Shown: piece by piece, positions 5,947 through 13,013 of the stretch
Layout: each line of letters opens with the position of its first letter
Position numbering within the stretch: the stretch's first letter is position 1
Source of the DNA: Aquificaceae bacterium
GTDB lineage: Bacteria > Aquificota > Aquificia > Aquificales > Aquificaceae
Length of the DNA stretch: 13,015 nt
NCBI GenBank assembly: GCA_015490115.1
Contig: WFYM01000206.1
Location: 1 to 13,015, forward strand
Direction: 5' to 3'
Made by a program: the position numbers and the translations under genes
Notes under the pieces: model-generated
Told to the model about the DNA's origin: nothing
Seen by the model: the letters and a program-made list of their open reading frames with translations, nothing else
The model's database searches: none

Positions 5947-7251
5947 GTGAAGGTCAGGGTGGGCGTTGTGGGATGCGGTGTGGTGGGGACGGGGACCGTA
6001 GAGCTTTTACTCAGAAACAGGGAGCTTATAAGGAAAAGGACGGGTGTGGACTTTGAACTCGTAAAGGTGGCGGATATAGACTGGGAGAGGGAGAGGGAGT
6101 TCCACGTTCCCGAGGAGCTGAGGACAACGAATTACAAAGAGGTCCTTACGGAGAGCGACCTCGTAGTCGAGCTTGTCGGTGGGAGGGATTTTGCGAAGAG
6201 GTTGATCTTGGAAGCGATAGATATGGGAAAGCACGTGGTCACGGCGAACAAGCACCTCCTCGCCGTTGAGGGTGAGGAGATACTGATGAGGGCGAGGGAA
6301 AAGGGGGTGAGGGTCGGCTTCGAAGCGTCGGTGGGGGGCGGAATACCCGTGGTGAGGTCTTTGAGGGAGGGTCTCGTGGGCAACAGGATAAGGGCTATAT
6401 ACGGCATACTCAACGGGACCACCAACTACATCCTCACGAGGATGTTCGAGGAGGGTCTATCCTTCGAAAAGGCTCTCAAAGAAGCGAAAGAAAAAGGTTA
6501 CGCGGAGGCTGACCCCTCCCTCGACGTTGACGGATGGGACGCAGCCCACAAGATAACGATCCTCGCCTCCTTCGCCTTCGGAAGATACTTCCCTTTCAGC
6601 GAAGTATACGTAGAGGGTATAAGGGGTGTCGAGTCCCTCGACGTTGACCTCGGTAAAGAGCTCGGTTATACCTTGAAGCTCCTCGCCATAGCCAAGATGG
6701 TCGACTCGGAGGTGGAGATAAGGGTCCATCCCACCTTCATACACTCCGAGGAGGCTCTCGCCAAGGTCTCCGGAGTTTACAACGCTATCATGATAGAGGG
6801 GGACTTCGTCGGGAAGACCATGTTTTACGGACAAGGGGCTGGTTCGAGACCCACAGCCTCCGCTGTAGTCTCGGACATAGTAGGTGTCGGGGTTTCCATA
6901 GCCTGCGGTCATGCTCCCGAGATAACCCCCGTGAACTGGGAGGAGGGAACTGTAAAGGTAAGGAAAAACTTCTACAGCAGGTATTACCTTAGGTTCTCAG
7001 TTCCCGACAGACCGGGGGTCCTCGCCTCCATATCGAGGGTGCTTGCTGACTTCAACATAAGCATAGCAGCGGTCCTTCAAAAGGAGATGGTATGCGAGAT
7101 AGCGGGGGTAAAGGGTCCCATAGTCCCGCTCGTTATCCTCACCCACAAGGCTTACGAGGAGGACGTCCAAAAAGCCTTAAAAGAAATAGAGAATTTGCCC
7201 GTGGTTGTAGGGAAGCCCGTCCTCATAAGGGTTGAGGAGGAGGCGGAATGA
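5947..7251 (+). CDS. hom: Homoserine dehydrogenase with C-terminal ACT domain
   Basis: This enzyme reduces aspartate semialdehyde to homoserine with NAD(P)H, feeding threonine, methionine and (via threonine) isoleucine synthesis. In order: the Rossmann glycine motif GVVGCGVVGTG at 6-16, ANK at 100-102 (catalytic lysine K102), GGIP at 131-134, NGTTNYI at 156-162, and DAAHK at 198-202 with the Asp-Lys pair of the active site. An ACT regulatory domain covers about 345-434, opening with YYLRFSVPDRPGVLASI, and suggests feedback control by an amino acid such as threonine. At 434 residues it is the standard monofunctional, ACT-bearing form, not fused to aspartokinase. The GTG at 5947 begins precisely at the family N-terminus and lacks a Shine-Dalgarno. 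The stop overlaps the rpe start as ATGA. Confidence 0.98.
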   Translation: MKVRVGVVGCGVVGTGTVELLLRNRELIRKRTGVDFELVKVADIDWEREREFHVPEELRTTNYKEVLTESDLVVELVGGRDFAKRLILEAIDMGKHVVTANKHLLAVEGEEILMRAREKGVRVGFEASVGGGIPVVRSLREGLVGNRIRAIYGILNGTTNYILTRMFEEGLSFEKALKEAKEKGYAEADPSLDVDGWDAAHKITILASFAFGRYFPFSEVYVEGIRGVESLDVDLGKELGYTLKLLAIAKMVDSEVEIRVHPTFIHSEEALAKVSGVYNAIMIEGDFVGKTMFYGQGAGSRPTASAVVSDIVGVGVSIACGHAPEITPVNWEEGTVKVRKNFYSRYYLRFSVPDRPGVLASISRVLADFNISIAAVLQKEMVCEIAGVKGPIVPLVILTHKAYEEDVQKALKEIENLPVVVGKPVLIRVEEEAE

Positions 7252-7919
7252 GGAAGCTCCTCGCCCCCTCCGTACTCGCCGGGGACTGGTGGGAGATAGG
7301 GAGGCAGGTGGAGGCTTGCATAAAAGGGGGGGCAGACCTTCTCCACTTCGACGTTATGGACGGGAGGTTCGTCCCGAACATAACCGCTGGTCCCGAGATA
7401 CTCGCCTCCATAAGCAGGAGGGTGAGCGTTCCTATAGATGCCCACCTCATGATAGAGGAGCCTGACAGGTTCATACCGGTTTTCGTTGAGGCCGGGGCGA
7501 GGTGGATCAGCGTCCACATAGAGAACGTCCCCCACATACACAGGACCCTCAGCCTCATAAAGGAACTCGGAGCAAAGGCAGGTGTCGCTATAAATCCGGG
7601 GACCTCCCTCTCAGCCCTTGAAGAGATCGTCCGCTACGCTGACTTCGTCCTCCTCATGTCAGTGAACCCGGGATTTAGCGGTCAGAGGTTTATAGAGAGG
7701 TCCTTAGATAGGATAGCTGAGCTAAAAACTTTGAGGGACAGGATAAACCCCGAATGCCTGATAGAGGTGGACGGGGGTATAAAGGAGGAGAACGTGGTGA
7801 GCGTTGTAAGAGCTGGGGCGGACGTTATAGTGGTCGGCTCGGGCATATTCTCCGCGGACGATGTGGAGGCAAAAACGAGGAGGTTCAAGGAACTCATCTC
7901 CTCCGCAGTGGCAGTGTGA
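7248..7919 (+). CDS. rpe: Ribulose-phosphate 3-epimerase
   Basis: Rpe interconverts ribulose 5-phosphate and xylulose 5-phosphate in the pentose phosphate pathway. The 223-residue TIM barrel shows every signature: LAPSVLAGD at 5-13, HFDVMDGRFVPNI at 33-45, DAHLMIE at 64-70, MSVNPGFSGQ at 137-146, EVDGGI at 173-178 and VVGSGIF at 195-201. The metal ligands H33, D35, H66 and D174 are all in place, D35 and D174 being the acid/base pair. The start overlaps the hom stop as ATGA, with a GAGGAGGAGG ribosome binding site at 7234-7243, so the two are coupled in an operon. The link between an amino-acid gene and a sugar-phosphate gene has no obvious metabolic logic. The last 26 bases overlap lptD on the opposite strand. 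Confidence 0.98.
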   Translation: MRKLLAPSVLAGDWWEIGRQVEACIKGGADLLHFDVMDGRFVPNITAGPEILASISRRVSVPIDAHLMIEEPDRFIPVFVEAGARWISVHIENVPHIHRTLSLIKELGAKAGVAINPGTSLSALEEIVRYADFVLLMSVNPGFSGQRFIERSLDRIAELKTLRDRINPECLIEVDGGIKEENVVSVVRAGADVIVVGSGIFSADDVEAKTRRFKELISSAVAV

Positions 7920-9888
7920 ACTCCTTGAGGTTAAAGAGGTTAAAGGCGAGGAAGATCTCCCTGAAGTAGTCCCCCTTGTCCGCGTAAAAGGTCATCCTGT
8001 AGGAGACCCTAACGCTCCAGCAGGCTCCCCTGTATCCGAGGTTCAAACTCCTGTAGATCTCCCTCCTCCTCAGGTTGTCGTAAGTGGAGGAGAGTCCGAA
8101 GCTAAGCCCCCTGTAGCTGAGGTTGGCTCCGAGTATATACTGGTCCGATACCCTCTCGTTCTCGCTGTTCCTCGAAACCACGTAGCTCAGCCTCAAGCTC
8201 CCGAAGGCACCTTTTAGGGTGAGCGAGCTTACGCTCCTTGCGAGTATGTTCAGGTTAGGATCGTAGGTAAAGTCCTGGGAGAGGCTCGCCCAACCGAAGG
8301 GGTTTAAGGAGAGTATAGCCCTGAGGGGCAGGAGGGCTTCCTCTATCAGCTTTCCGTCGGTTGGGAACCTGTAGGATCTGAGGAGGTTGTAGCCACCTTC
8401 GAGGTATAGGGAGCCGAGGCTGAAACCTCCGAGATAGAAGGAGGAACTCGTCCTGAGCTTTAGGTTGTTCTCCCTCAAGACCCTGTCGAAGGAGTCGAAC
8501 TGGGGGTTGTTGAAGTTCTCCGGAGAGAAGGAGTAGAGGAACTCGAAGGTGTTCGAGACTTCAAGACTCCCCAACTTAAAGTCCCTGAATGTGTGGACCC
8601 TGTGTTCGAGGAGGTAAGAGAGGACTTTGTCGTCGTATCCCTCCTCACCTTCGTTGAAGTAGAGGTTTGTGATGAGCCTAAGCCTAGTATAGTGGGAGAG
8701 TCCGAAGAACCTGTAGGGAAGCTCGATCTCGGGTAAGAAGAGGAACCTCTTGCTCCTGAGACCCCTTTCCCTGTAGAAGTTTGTGAAGGAGGAGGTGAGG
8801 CTGACGTAGCCGAACTTTAGCTTTTTTGGTCTCATGAAAAAGGCAAGCTCGGGTAGGAGGTTTAAGGTCTTGGAGTTGTCGGGGGAGGTGAGGTCAAAAA
8901 AGAGGCGTGTGTTCAGAAAGAGCATGTATTCCTCCTCCACCCTCTTGTAGGAGAGGAGGTTCAAGGTAAAGGGGAGGGTCCTCAGCCTTTGGGAGAAGTA
9001 GACGTCCTCGAAGAAGTAAGGGTCGGAGGGTAGGTCTATACCGAGGTCCCAACCTCCCCTTCTGAAGGACAGCTCGAACCTGAACCTGTCCCTTCTGAAG
9101 GTCCCCGGATCCCTCCCCTCCCACCACTCCCCGGGAGGGAGAGGCTCCCTGTAGAGGGACAGGCGGGTGTAGAGGTTCTCCTCCGGGTATAGGGCTTGTC
9201 TGTATTCGAGCCATACACCCTTCGCCTGTCTGTCCCTGAAGTCGAGGGTGAGCGTCGCGTCCTTGTCCTCGGATATTACCCAGTATATGGGCTGGATGTA
9301 TATCAGGGTATTGTAGGTGTTGCTACCAAAAGTAGGAGGGAGAAGTCCCGACCTCCTCTCCCCTACGGGGAAGATGACGAGGGGAAGGTAGGCTACTGGG
9401 ATGTTGAAGAACCTCAAGGTGTTTCCGAAGGAAAAGACGTATCTCCTCCCGATCTTCGCCCTCCCGAAGCAGACCTTAAGCTCCTTATCTTCGGGTGGAC
9501 ACGTGGTGACGTCCCCTTCGGTGAAGAGGAAGGTGTCCCCCTCCAGCCTGTCTACCCTCTTCGCCGTAAAGTTGAACCTCCTGAACCTGCCTACCGCATC
9601 GAGGAAGTAACCCTTCCCCGTTTTCGTATCGAGGTAGGCACTTTTCCCCCTAACCTCCAAGGTCCCGTCCTTTTTCCTCACGTGGACGTTACCGTGGGCG
9701 AAGACCTCCTTAGTCTTCGGCAGGTATCTTATCCTTTCCGCCTCTACAACGTAGTCCTTCGTCTCGAGCCTCACCCTCCCCTCAGCTACCACCTCCCCCC
9801 TTTCGTTCGTGTAGAGGAGGTCGGAGAGTATCTCGACGGGAAAGCCGGAGGAGAGGAGTAATAGGAAGATTACAAGTCCCTTGACCAC
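7894..9888 (-). CDS. lptD: LPS-assembly protein LptD (outer-membrane beta-barrel)
   Basis: LptD with lipoprotein LptE inserts lipopolysaccharide into the outer leaflet of the outer membrane. The order of parts fits: a hydrophobic signal peptide (residues 1 to about 22), an LptA/OstA-type beta-jellyroll at about 24-125 with repeats such as VVAEGRVRLE and VFAHGNVHV, then a long alternating-strand barrel from about 148 with the conserved PVAYLPLVIFPVGERRSG block near 160-178. At 664 residues it is shorter than the 784 of E. coli but normal for small-genome lineages. Only three cysteines occur (C130, C140, C623); the C-terminal motif reads ACW where proteobacterial LptD has a Cys pair. The GTG lies 19 bases inside the end of the HAD gene and has no Shine-Dalgarno; TAAAAT ends 6 bases upstream. 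LptE is not in the window. Confidence 0.95.
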   Translation of the reverse strand: MVKGLVIFLLLLSSGFPVEILSDLLYTNERGEVVAEGRVRLETKDYVVEAERIRYLPKTKEVFAHGNVHVRKKDGTLEVRGKSAYLDTKTGKGYFLDAVGRFRRFNFTAKRVDRLEGDTFLFTEGDVTTCPPEDKELKVCFGRAKIGRRYVFSFGNTLRFFNIPVAYLPLVIFPVGERRSGLLPPTFGSNTYNTLIYIQPIYWVISEDKDATLTLDFRDRQAKGVWLEYRQALYPEENLYTRLSLYREPLPPGEWWEGRDPGTFRRDRFRFELSFRRGGWDLGIDLPSDPYFFEDVYFSQRLRTLPFTLNLLSYKRVEEEYMLFLNTRLFFDLTSPDNSKTLNLLPELAFFMRPKKLKFGYVSLTSSFTNFYRERGLRSKRFLFLPEIELPYRFFGLSHYTRLRLITNLYFNEGEEGYDDKVLSYLLEHRVHTFRDFKLGSLEVSNTFEFLYSFSPENFNNPQFDSFDRVLRENNLKLRTSSSFYLGGFSLGSLYLEGGYNLLRSYRFPTDGKLIEEALLPLRAILSLNPFGWASLSQDFTYDPNLNILARSVSSLTLKGAFGSLRLSYVVSRNSENERVSDQYILGANLSYRGLSFGLSSTYDNLRRREIYRSLNLGYRGACWSVRVSYRMTFYADKGDYFREIFLAFNLFNLKEFTLPLRRR

Positions 9889-10664
9889 CCGAATATTTTA
9901 TTCTCAAGCTCTTTGAGGTCGTGGAAGACGTAGTCGGGTTCAAAGCCTGCCTTTTTCAGCTCCTCCTCCTTATACTTTCCCGTGGTCATAAAGACCGTGG
10001 AAAGCCCGGCTTCCTTGGCACCCATCAGGTCCGTGTAGATGTCGTCGCTCACGAGGAAGACCTTTCCCTTTTTCAGTCCCCTCAGGGCGAGTTCTATGAA
10101 CTTGGGGGAGGGTTTGCCGAGGTTCGGAAGCTCCTCCGTGTATCCCGTGGCGTGGGCGAGCATGAGGGCTACGGAGCCTGCTCCGGGGAAGTAGAGACCG
10201 TCCGAGTCCCTGACTATCCTCGATAGGTTCACGGGGACTATCTTGGCACCCTTCAAGAACACGGCTGAAGTTGCGGTCTTTACCTTCTTGAAGTCTATCT
10301 CCTTGTCCTGACCTACAACCACAGCATCCACATCGCTCCCCTCCCTCACCTCTATCCCCGAGCTTTTCAGGAACTCTTTTAGCATGTTTGTCCCTATGAC
10401 GAACACTCTCCTTAGCCTCCTCTCCTTCAGGTAGTCGGGAAGGAGGGCAACGGGAGTTATAAGGTCTTCGTAGTCGAGTTCGAAGCCTTTTTTCCTCAGT
10501 ATGTCCACTATCTCCCTCGGTGACCTCGTTGAGTTGTTGGAGACTATTCTGAAGGGGACGTTTTTTCTCTTTAGCCTCTTCAGAAACTCGGGTGCGTAAG
10601 GGAAAGGTGTGAACTCCTTGTCCTTTGTCAAGACGCCGTCCATGTCTATGAGTAGCGTAACCAT
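9870..10664 (-). CDS. HAD-superfamily phosphatase, subfamily IIA (NagD / 4-nitrophenylphosphatase-like)
   Basis: A cytoplasmic haloacid-dehalogenase phosphatase of 264 residues, the normal length. Motif I is DMDGV with nucleophile D7 and acid/base D9; motif II is SNNST at 42-46; motif III is GKPSPKF with K184; motif IV is SDDIYTD at 206-212 with D207 and D212, where most relatives have GD. A C2-type cap lies between motifs II and III (about 50-180), as in NagD proteins that act on sugar or nucleotide phosphates. The true substrate cannot be read from sequence. It sits 5 bases after moxR and overlaps lptD by 19 bases, so the three genes can form one operon; whether it serves envelope sugar metabolism is speculation. 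The ATG at 10664 starts directly before the core strand and has no Shine-Dalgarno. Confidence 0.9.
   Translation of the reverse strand: MVTLLIDMDGVLTKDKEFTPFPYAPEFLKRLKRKNVPFRIVSNNSTRSPREIVDILRKKGFELDYEDLITPVALLPDYLKERRLRRVFVIGTNMLKEFLKSSGIEVREGSDVDAVVVGQDKEIDFKKVKTATSAVFLKGAKIVPVNLSRIVRDSDGLYFPGAGSVALMLAHATGYTEELPNLGKPSPKFIELALRGLKKGKVFLVSDDIYTDLMGAKEAGLSTVFMTTGKYKEEELKKAGFEPDYVFHDLKELENKIFGWSRDL
9895..9900 (-). promoter_or_regulatory. Possible -10 element (TAAAAT) in front of lptD
   Basis: TAAAAT lies inside the last codons of the HAD gene and ends exactly 6 bases before the lptD GTG, which has no Shine-Dalgarno. It could drive a separate, leaderless lptD transcript. No -35 is evident; coupling to the HAD gene through the 19-base overlap is the alternative. 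Confidence 0.33.
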
Positions 10665-10669
10665 GTGAG

Positions 10670-11566
10670 TTATTTTACTAACTCCAGTATCTCCTCAACC
10701 ACCTTCTCCCTATTCACACCGTCCCTTACCCTTATCCTGTGGGCTATTACGAAGGGTGCGGTATCGAAGACGTCTTCGGGAACCACGAAGTCCCTACCCC
10801 TTATGTAGGCGAGGGACCTCGAAGCTTGGGCGAGGTGCAAGGCTCCCCTCGTGGAGAGACCGACGACGACTCCGGGGTGGTTCCTCGTCTCCGCCACAAC
10901 GGACATTATGAGGTCAGCCACCTCGGGGGATATGTAGACCTTCTTGACCTCGCTCAGGGCTTGTAGGATCTCCTCCTTCGAGACCACCCTCCTCAGCTCA
11001 CCTATCCTGCTCAAGGGGTCCCCTCCCGTTATTATCTCCTTCTCCACGTCAGGGTCGGGGTATCCGAGGGATATCCTCATCATGAACCTGTCCATCTGGG
11101 ACTCGGGAAGGGGGTAGGTCCCGTGGTGTTCGAGTGGGTTCTGTGTAGCTATCACGAAGAAGGGTCTCGGCAAGAGGTAGGTAACCCCGTCGACGGTCAC
11201 CTGCTTTTCAGCCATAGCTTCGAGGAGGGCGCTCTGGGTCTTCGGAGTCGCCCTGTTTATCTCGTCCGCGAGGACCACGTTGTTGAATATGGGTCCCTCC
11301 TTGAAGACGAACTCACCCCTCGACCTGTCGAATACGGAGGTCCCGGTTATGTCAGAAGGCAGAAGGTCCGAGGTGAACTGGATCCTCGCGAAGGAAAGGT
11401 CCAAGGTCTTCGCCAAGGAGAGGGCGAGCGTAGTCTTCCCTACGCCGGGGACGTCCTCTATGAGGAGGTGTCCTTCAGCGAGGAGGCAGGTAAGGGCGTA
11501 GATGACCGCGTTTTCCTTCCCCCTCAAAACCTTGGACACCTCCTCGACTACAGCCTTCGGGTCCAT
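10670..11566 (-). CDS. MoxR-family AAA+ ATPase
   Basis: MoxR ATPases are hexameric chaperone-like AAA+ proteins that help mature or activate partner complexes, commonly von Willebrand factor A proteins. The 298 residues show Walker A at 37-46 (GVGKTT), Walker B LADE with D101 and E102, sensor 1 ATQNP with N143, an arginine-finger DRF at 159-161, and a C-terminal lid with STRGAL at about 236-241. The start is placed at the ATG 11566, where similarity begins; an in-frame ATG at 11593 would overlap the start of the divergent gene. A TATCAT ends exactly 6 bases before 11566 and there is no Shine-Dalgarno. The DUF58/vWA genes that usually follow moxR are missing: the next genes are a HAD phosphatase and lptD. 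Confidence 0.95.
   Translation of the reverse strand: MDPKAVVEEVSKVLRGKENAVIYALTCLLAEGHLLIEDVPGVGKTTLALSLAKTLDLSFARIQFTSDLLPSDITGTSVFDRSRGEFVFKEGPIFNNVVLADEINRATPKTQSALLEAMAEKQVTVDGVTYLLPRPFFVIATQNPLEHHGTYPLPESQMDRFMMRISLGYPDPDVEKEIITGGDPLSRIGELRRVVSKEEILQALSEVKKVYISPEVADLIMSVVAETRNHPGVVVGLSTRGALHLAQASRSLAYIRGRDFVVPEDVFDTAPFVIAHRIRVRDGVNREKVVEEILELVK
10672..10677 (-). promoter_or_regulatory. Possible -10 element (TAAAAT) at the moxR / HAD junction
   Basis: TAAAAT ends 7 bases before the HAD ATG, sharing its last T with the moxR stop TAA, in the same arrangement as at 4208-4213. A TTGAGG 15 bases upstream is a weak -35 candidate. The HAD gene has no Shine-Dalgarno. A Val-Lys-stop codon run yields the hexamer by chance, so this is tentative. 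Confidence 0.28.
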
Positions 11567-11591
11567 GTCAGAATGATATACTAAATCCCTC
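11567..11591. promoter_or_regulatory. 25-bp divergent promoter between moxR and the AEC transporter gene
   Basis: On the reverse strand TATCAT (11578-11573) is followed by exactly 6 bases and the moxR ATG. On the forward strand TATACT (11577-11582) is followed by 9 bases and the transporter ATG. The two -10-like hexamers overlap by two bases. The reverse strand has a weak TTTCTT 17 bases upstream; no forward -35 is seen. Neither gene has a Shine-Dalgarno. Confidence 0.55.
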
Positions 11592-12464
11592 ATGCAAGAA
11601 AGGGTCCTACCCGCACTCCTCATATTCTTGTCCGGCTTTCTCCTGAAGAGGGTCGGGATCTTAAAACCTAAGGAGGCGGAGCCTCTCGTAAACTACGTCC
11701 TCTTCTTTTCCCTTCCGATCCTCGTCTTCAGGGAGGTGAGGAAGGTCCAGCTTTCTCATGAGACCGCGGGCGTCGTCCTCGTAGCTTGGGGGACTATCTT
11801 GGGTTCCCTCATACTTTCCTTTCTCTTTGGTAAGGCTCTCGGCATGGAGGAGAGGACGCTGAGGTCCTTCCTCCTCGTCTCCTCCTTCGGGAACACAGCC
11901 TTCCTCGGATACCCTTTTACCTTCGCCCTCTTCGGTGAGGAGGGCCTCAGATTCGCGGTCCTCTACGACCAGATAGGGTCCTTCCTACTTGTGGTCTCCG
12001 TCGGATTTTCCCTCTCGAGGGGGAGCTTCTCACTCAAAGAGGTCCTCACCTTCCCTCCATTCCCGGCTCTTCTTCTCGGTCTCTTTCTCGGAGACTTGAA
12101 GTTTCCCGGCTTCTTTGAAGGTTTTCTGAAGGTGGTCGGAGACTCCCTAATACCCGTCGTCCTCTTTTCCATGGGTCTCAGGTTCGAGACCTCACACATC
12201 AAAGGTGTCGCTGGCTACACCCTCCTTTCCCTCTTTATCAAGATGGTCCTCTCACCTCTTGTTCTTCTCTTGCTTTTAAAGCTCCTCTCCCTCGACTCCA
12301 CGGGCTACAGGGTAGCACTCCTCGAGACCTCGATGCCACCTATGGTGATGGCTGGTGTCCTCGCGATAAAATACGGTCTCGACGAGAGACTCGCCCTCTC
12401 CTCGATCGCCCTCGGCGTTCCCCTCAGCTTCCTCACCACCCCTTTATGGGTCTCGCTACTTTGA
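11592..12464 (+). CDS. AEC-family transporter (auxin efflux carrier / malonate permease type)
   Basis: An inner-membrane protein of 290 residues with about nine or ten hydrophobic helices arranged as two similar halves, as in the AEC family. Family marks are YVLFFSLPILVF at 35-46, SSFGNTAFLGYP at 97-108, VVLFSMGL at 189-196 and the C-terminal block ETSMPPMVMAGVLAIKYGLD at 245-264, ending in a TTP motif. Bacterial relatives are annotated as transporters of malate, malonate and other small organic anions; the substrate here cannot be assigned. It stands alone between two genes on the other strand. The ATG has no Shine-Dalgarno and a -10-like TATACT lies 9 bases upstream. Its last 9 bases overlap the exported-protein gene. 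Confidence 0.9.
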   Translation: MQERVLPALLIFLSGFLLKRVGILKPKEAEPLVNYVLFFSLPILVFREVRKVQLSHETAGVVLVAWGTILGSLILSFLFGKALGMEERTLRSFLLVSSFGNTAFLGYPFTFALFGEEGLRFAVLYDQIGSFLLVVSVGFSLSRGSFSLKEVLTFPPFPALLLGLFLGDLKFPGFFEGFLKVVGDSLIPVVLFSMGLRFETSHIKGVAGYTLLSLFIKMVLSPLVLLLLLKLLSLDSTGYRVALLETSMPPMVMAGVLAIKYGLDERLALSSIALGVPLSFLTTPLWVSLL

Positions 12465-13013
12465 GTAGTATCCCTCCAGCTCCATCTCGAAAGTGTTGCC
12501 CTCGAAATCCCTCCTCATCATGTATAAGGGAAGCGGAATATCACCGCCAAAGCAGAGCTTGAAGACCTCCCTTTCGCCTTCTTCGACGACGAGCATCCTC
12601 CCCTCAAAACCACCCACCCTGCATGGGACCACCTTCCTCACGATACCCTCCCTTAGCTCTTTCTCGCCCAAGGACCAGTCCCTCTCTTTCCTTTTTAAGG
12701 CTCTGACGAGTCCCCACGAGAGGACAGTCCTTCCCAAAGGTATAAGCCAGTGTTCGAAATACATCCTCATCAGGACAAAGCCCGCAAGCTCCTCTGCGTC
12801 CCTGAAGACCCTCTCGAGAGACCCCCTCCACCTGTGGTAGGCTCCCTTTATCCTTACCCTGTATCCTTCCCTTACCTTCTCTACATTTATGGTGAAGCTT
12901 CCGCTCCTTCTCTCCCCCTTGAAGGTTTCCCTGTAAGTGTAGAAATAGATCTCCCTTTCCTTGAACTCGTAAGGTTTCCAGTCGAAGTGGAGGAGGATAA
13001 CTAAGAGAAGAAA
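12456..13013 (-). CDS. Exported protein of unknown function, N-terminus cut by the window edge
   Basis: This reading frame has no stop from its TAG at 12456 to the right edge, giving at least 185 residues. The visible beginning is a hydrophobic run (FLLLVILL) followed by HFDWKPYEFKE, which looks like the end of a signal peptide, so only a few residues are probably missing. The mature part is rich in strands with alternating polar and hydrophobic residues and aromatic and Arg/Glu residues (EIYFYTYRETFKGE, FEMELEGYYSK). It has two cysteines, in PCRVGG and KLCFGG, which could pair in the periplasm. A methionine at 12770 is internal and should not be taken as the start, because the sequence before it is equally gene-like. 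I do not recognise the family; a periplasmic or membrane-anchored protein is the best reading. It overlaps the transporter gene by 9 bases. Confidence 0.75.
   Translation of the reverse strand, partial: FLLLVILLHFDWKPYEFKEREIYFYTYRETFKGERRSGSFTINVEKVREGYRVRIKGAYHRWRGSLERVFRDAEELAGFVLMRMYFEHWLIPLGRTVLSWGLVRALKRKERDWSLGEKELREGIVRKVVPCRVGGFEGRMLVVEEGEREVFKLCFGGDIPLPLYMMRRDFEGNTFEMELEGYYSK

Noticed and set aside
9196..9861. 221-residue open frame antisense to lptD
   Set aside because: It lies wholly inside the lptD barrel and jellyroll coding region; Pro/Glu/Val-rich composition mirrors reverse-read codons and no ribosome binding site is seen.
11123..11584. 153-residue open frame antisense to moxR
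   Set aside because: It covers the Walker A and B coding region of a clear AAA+ gene; no domain pattern of its own.
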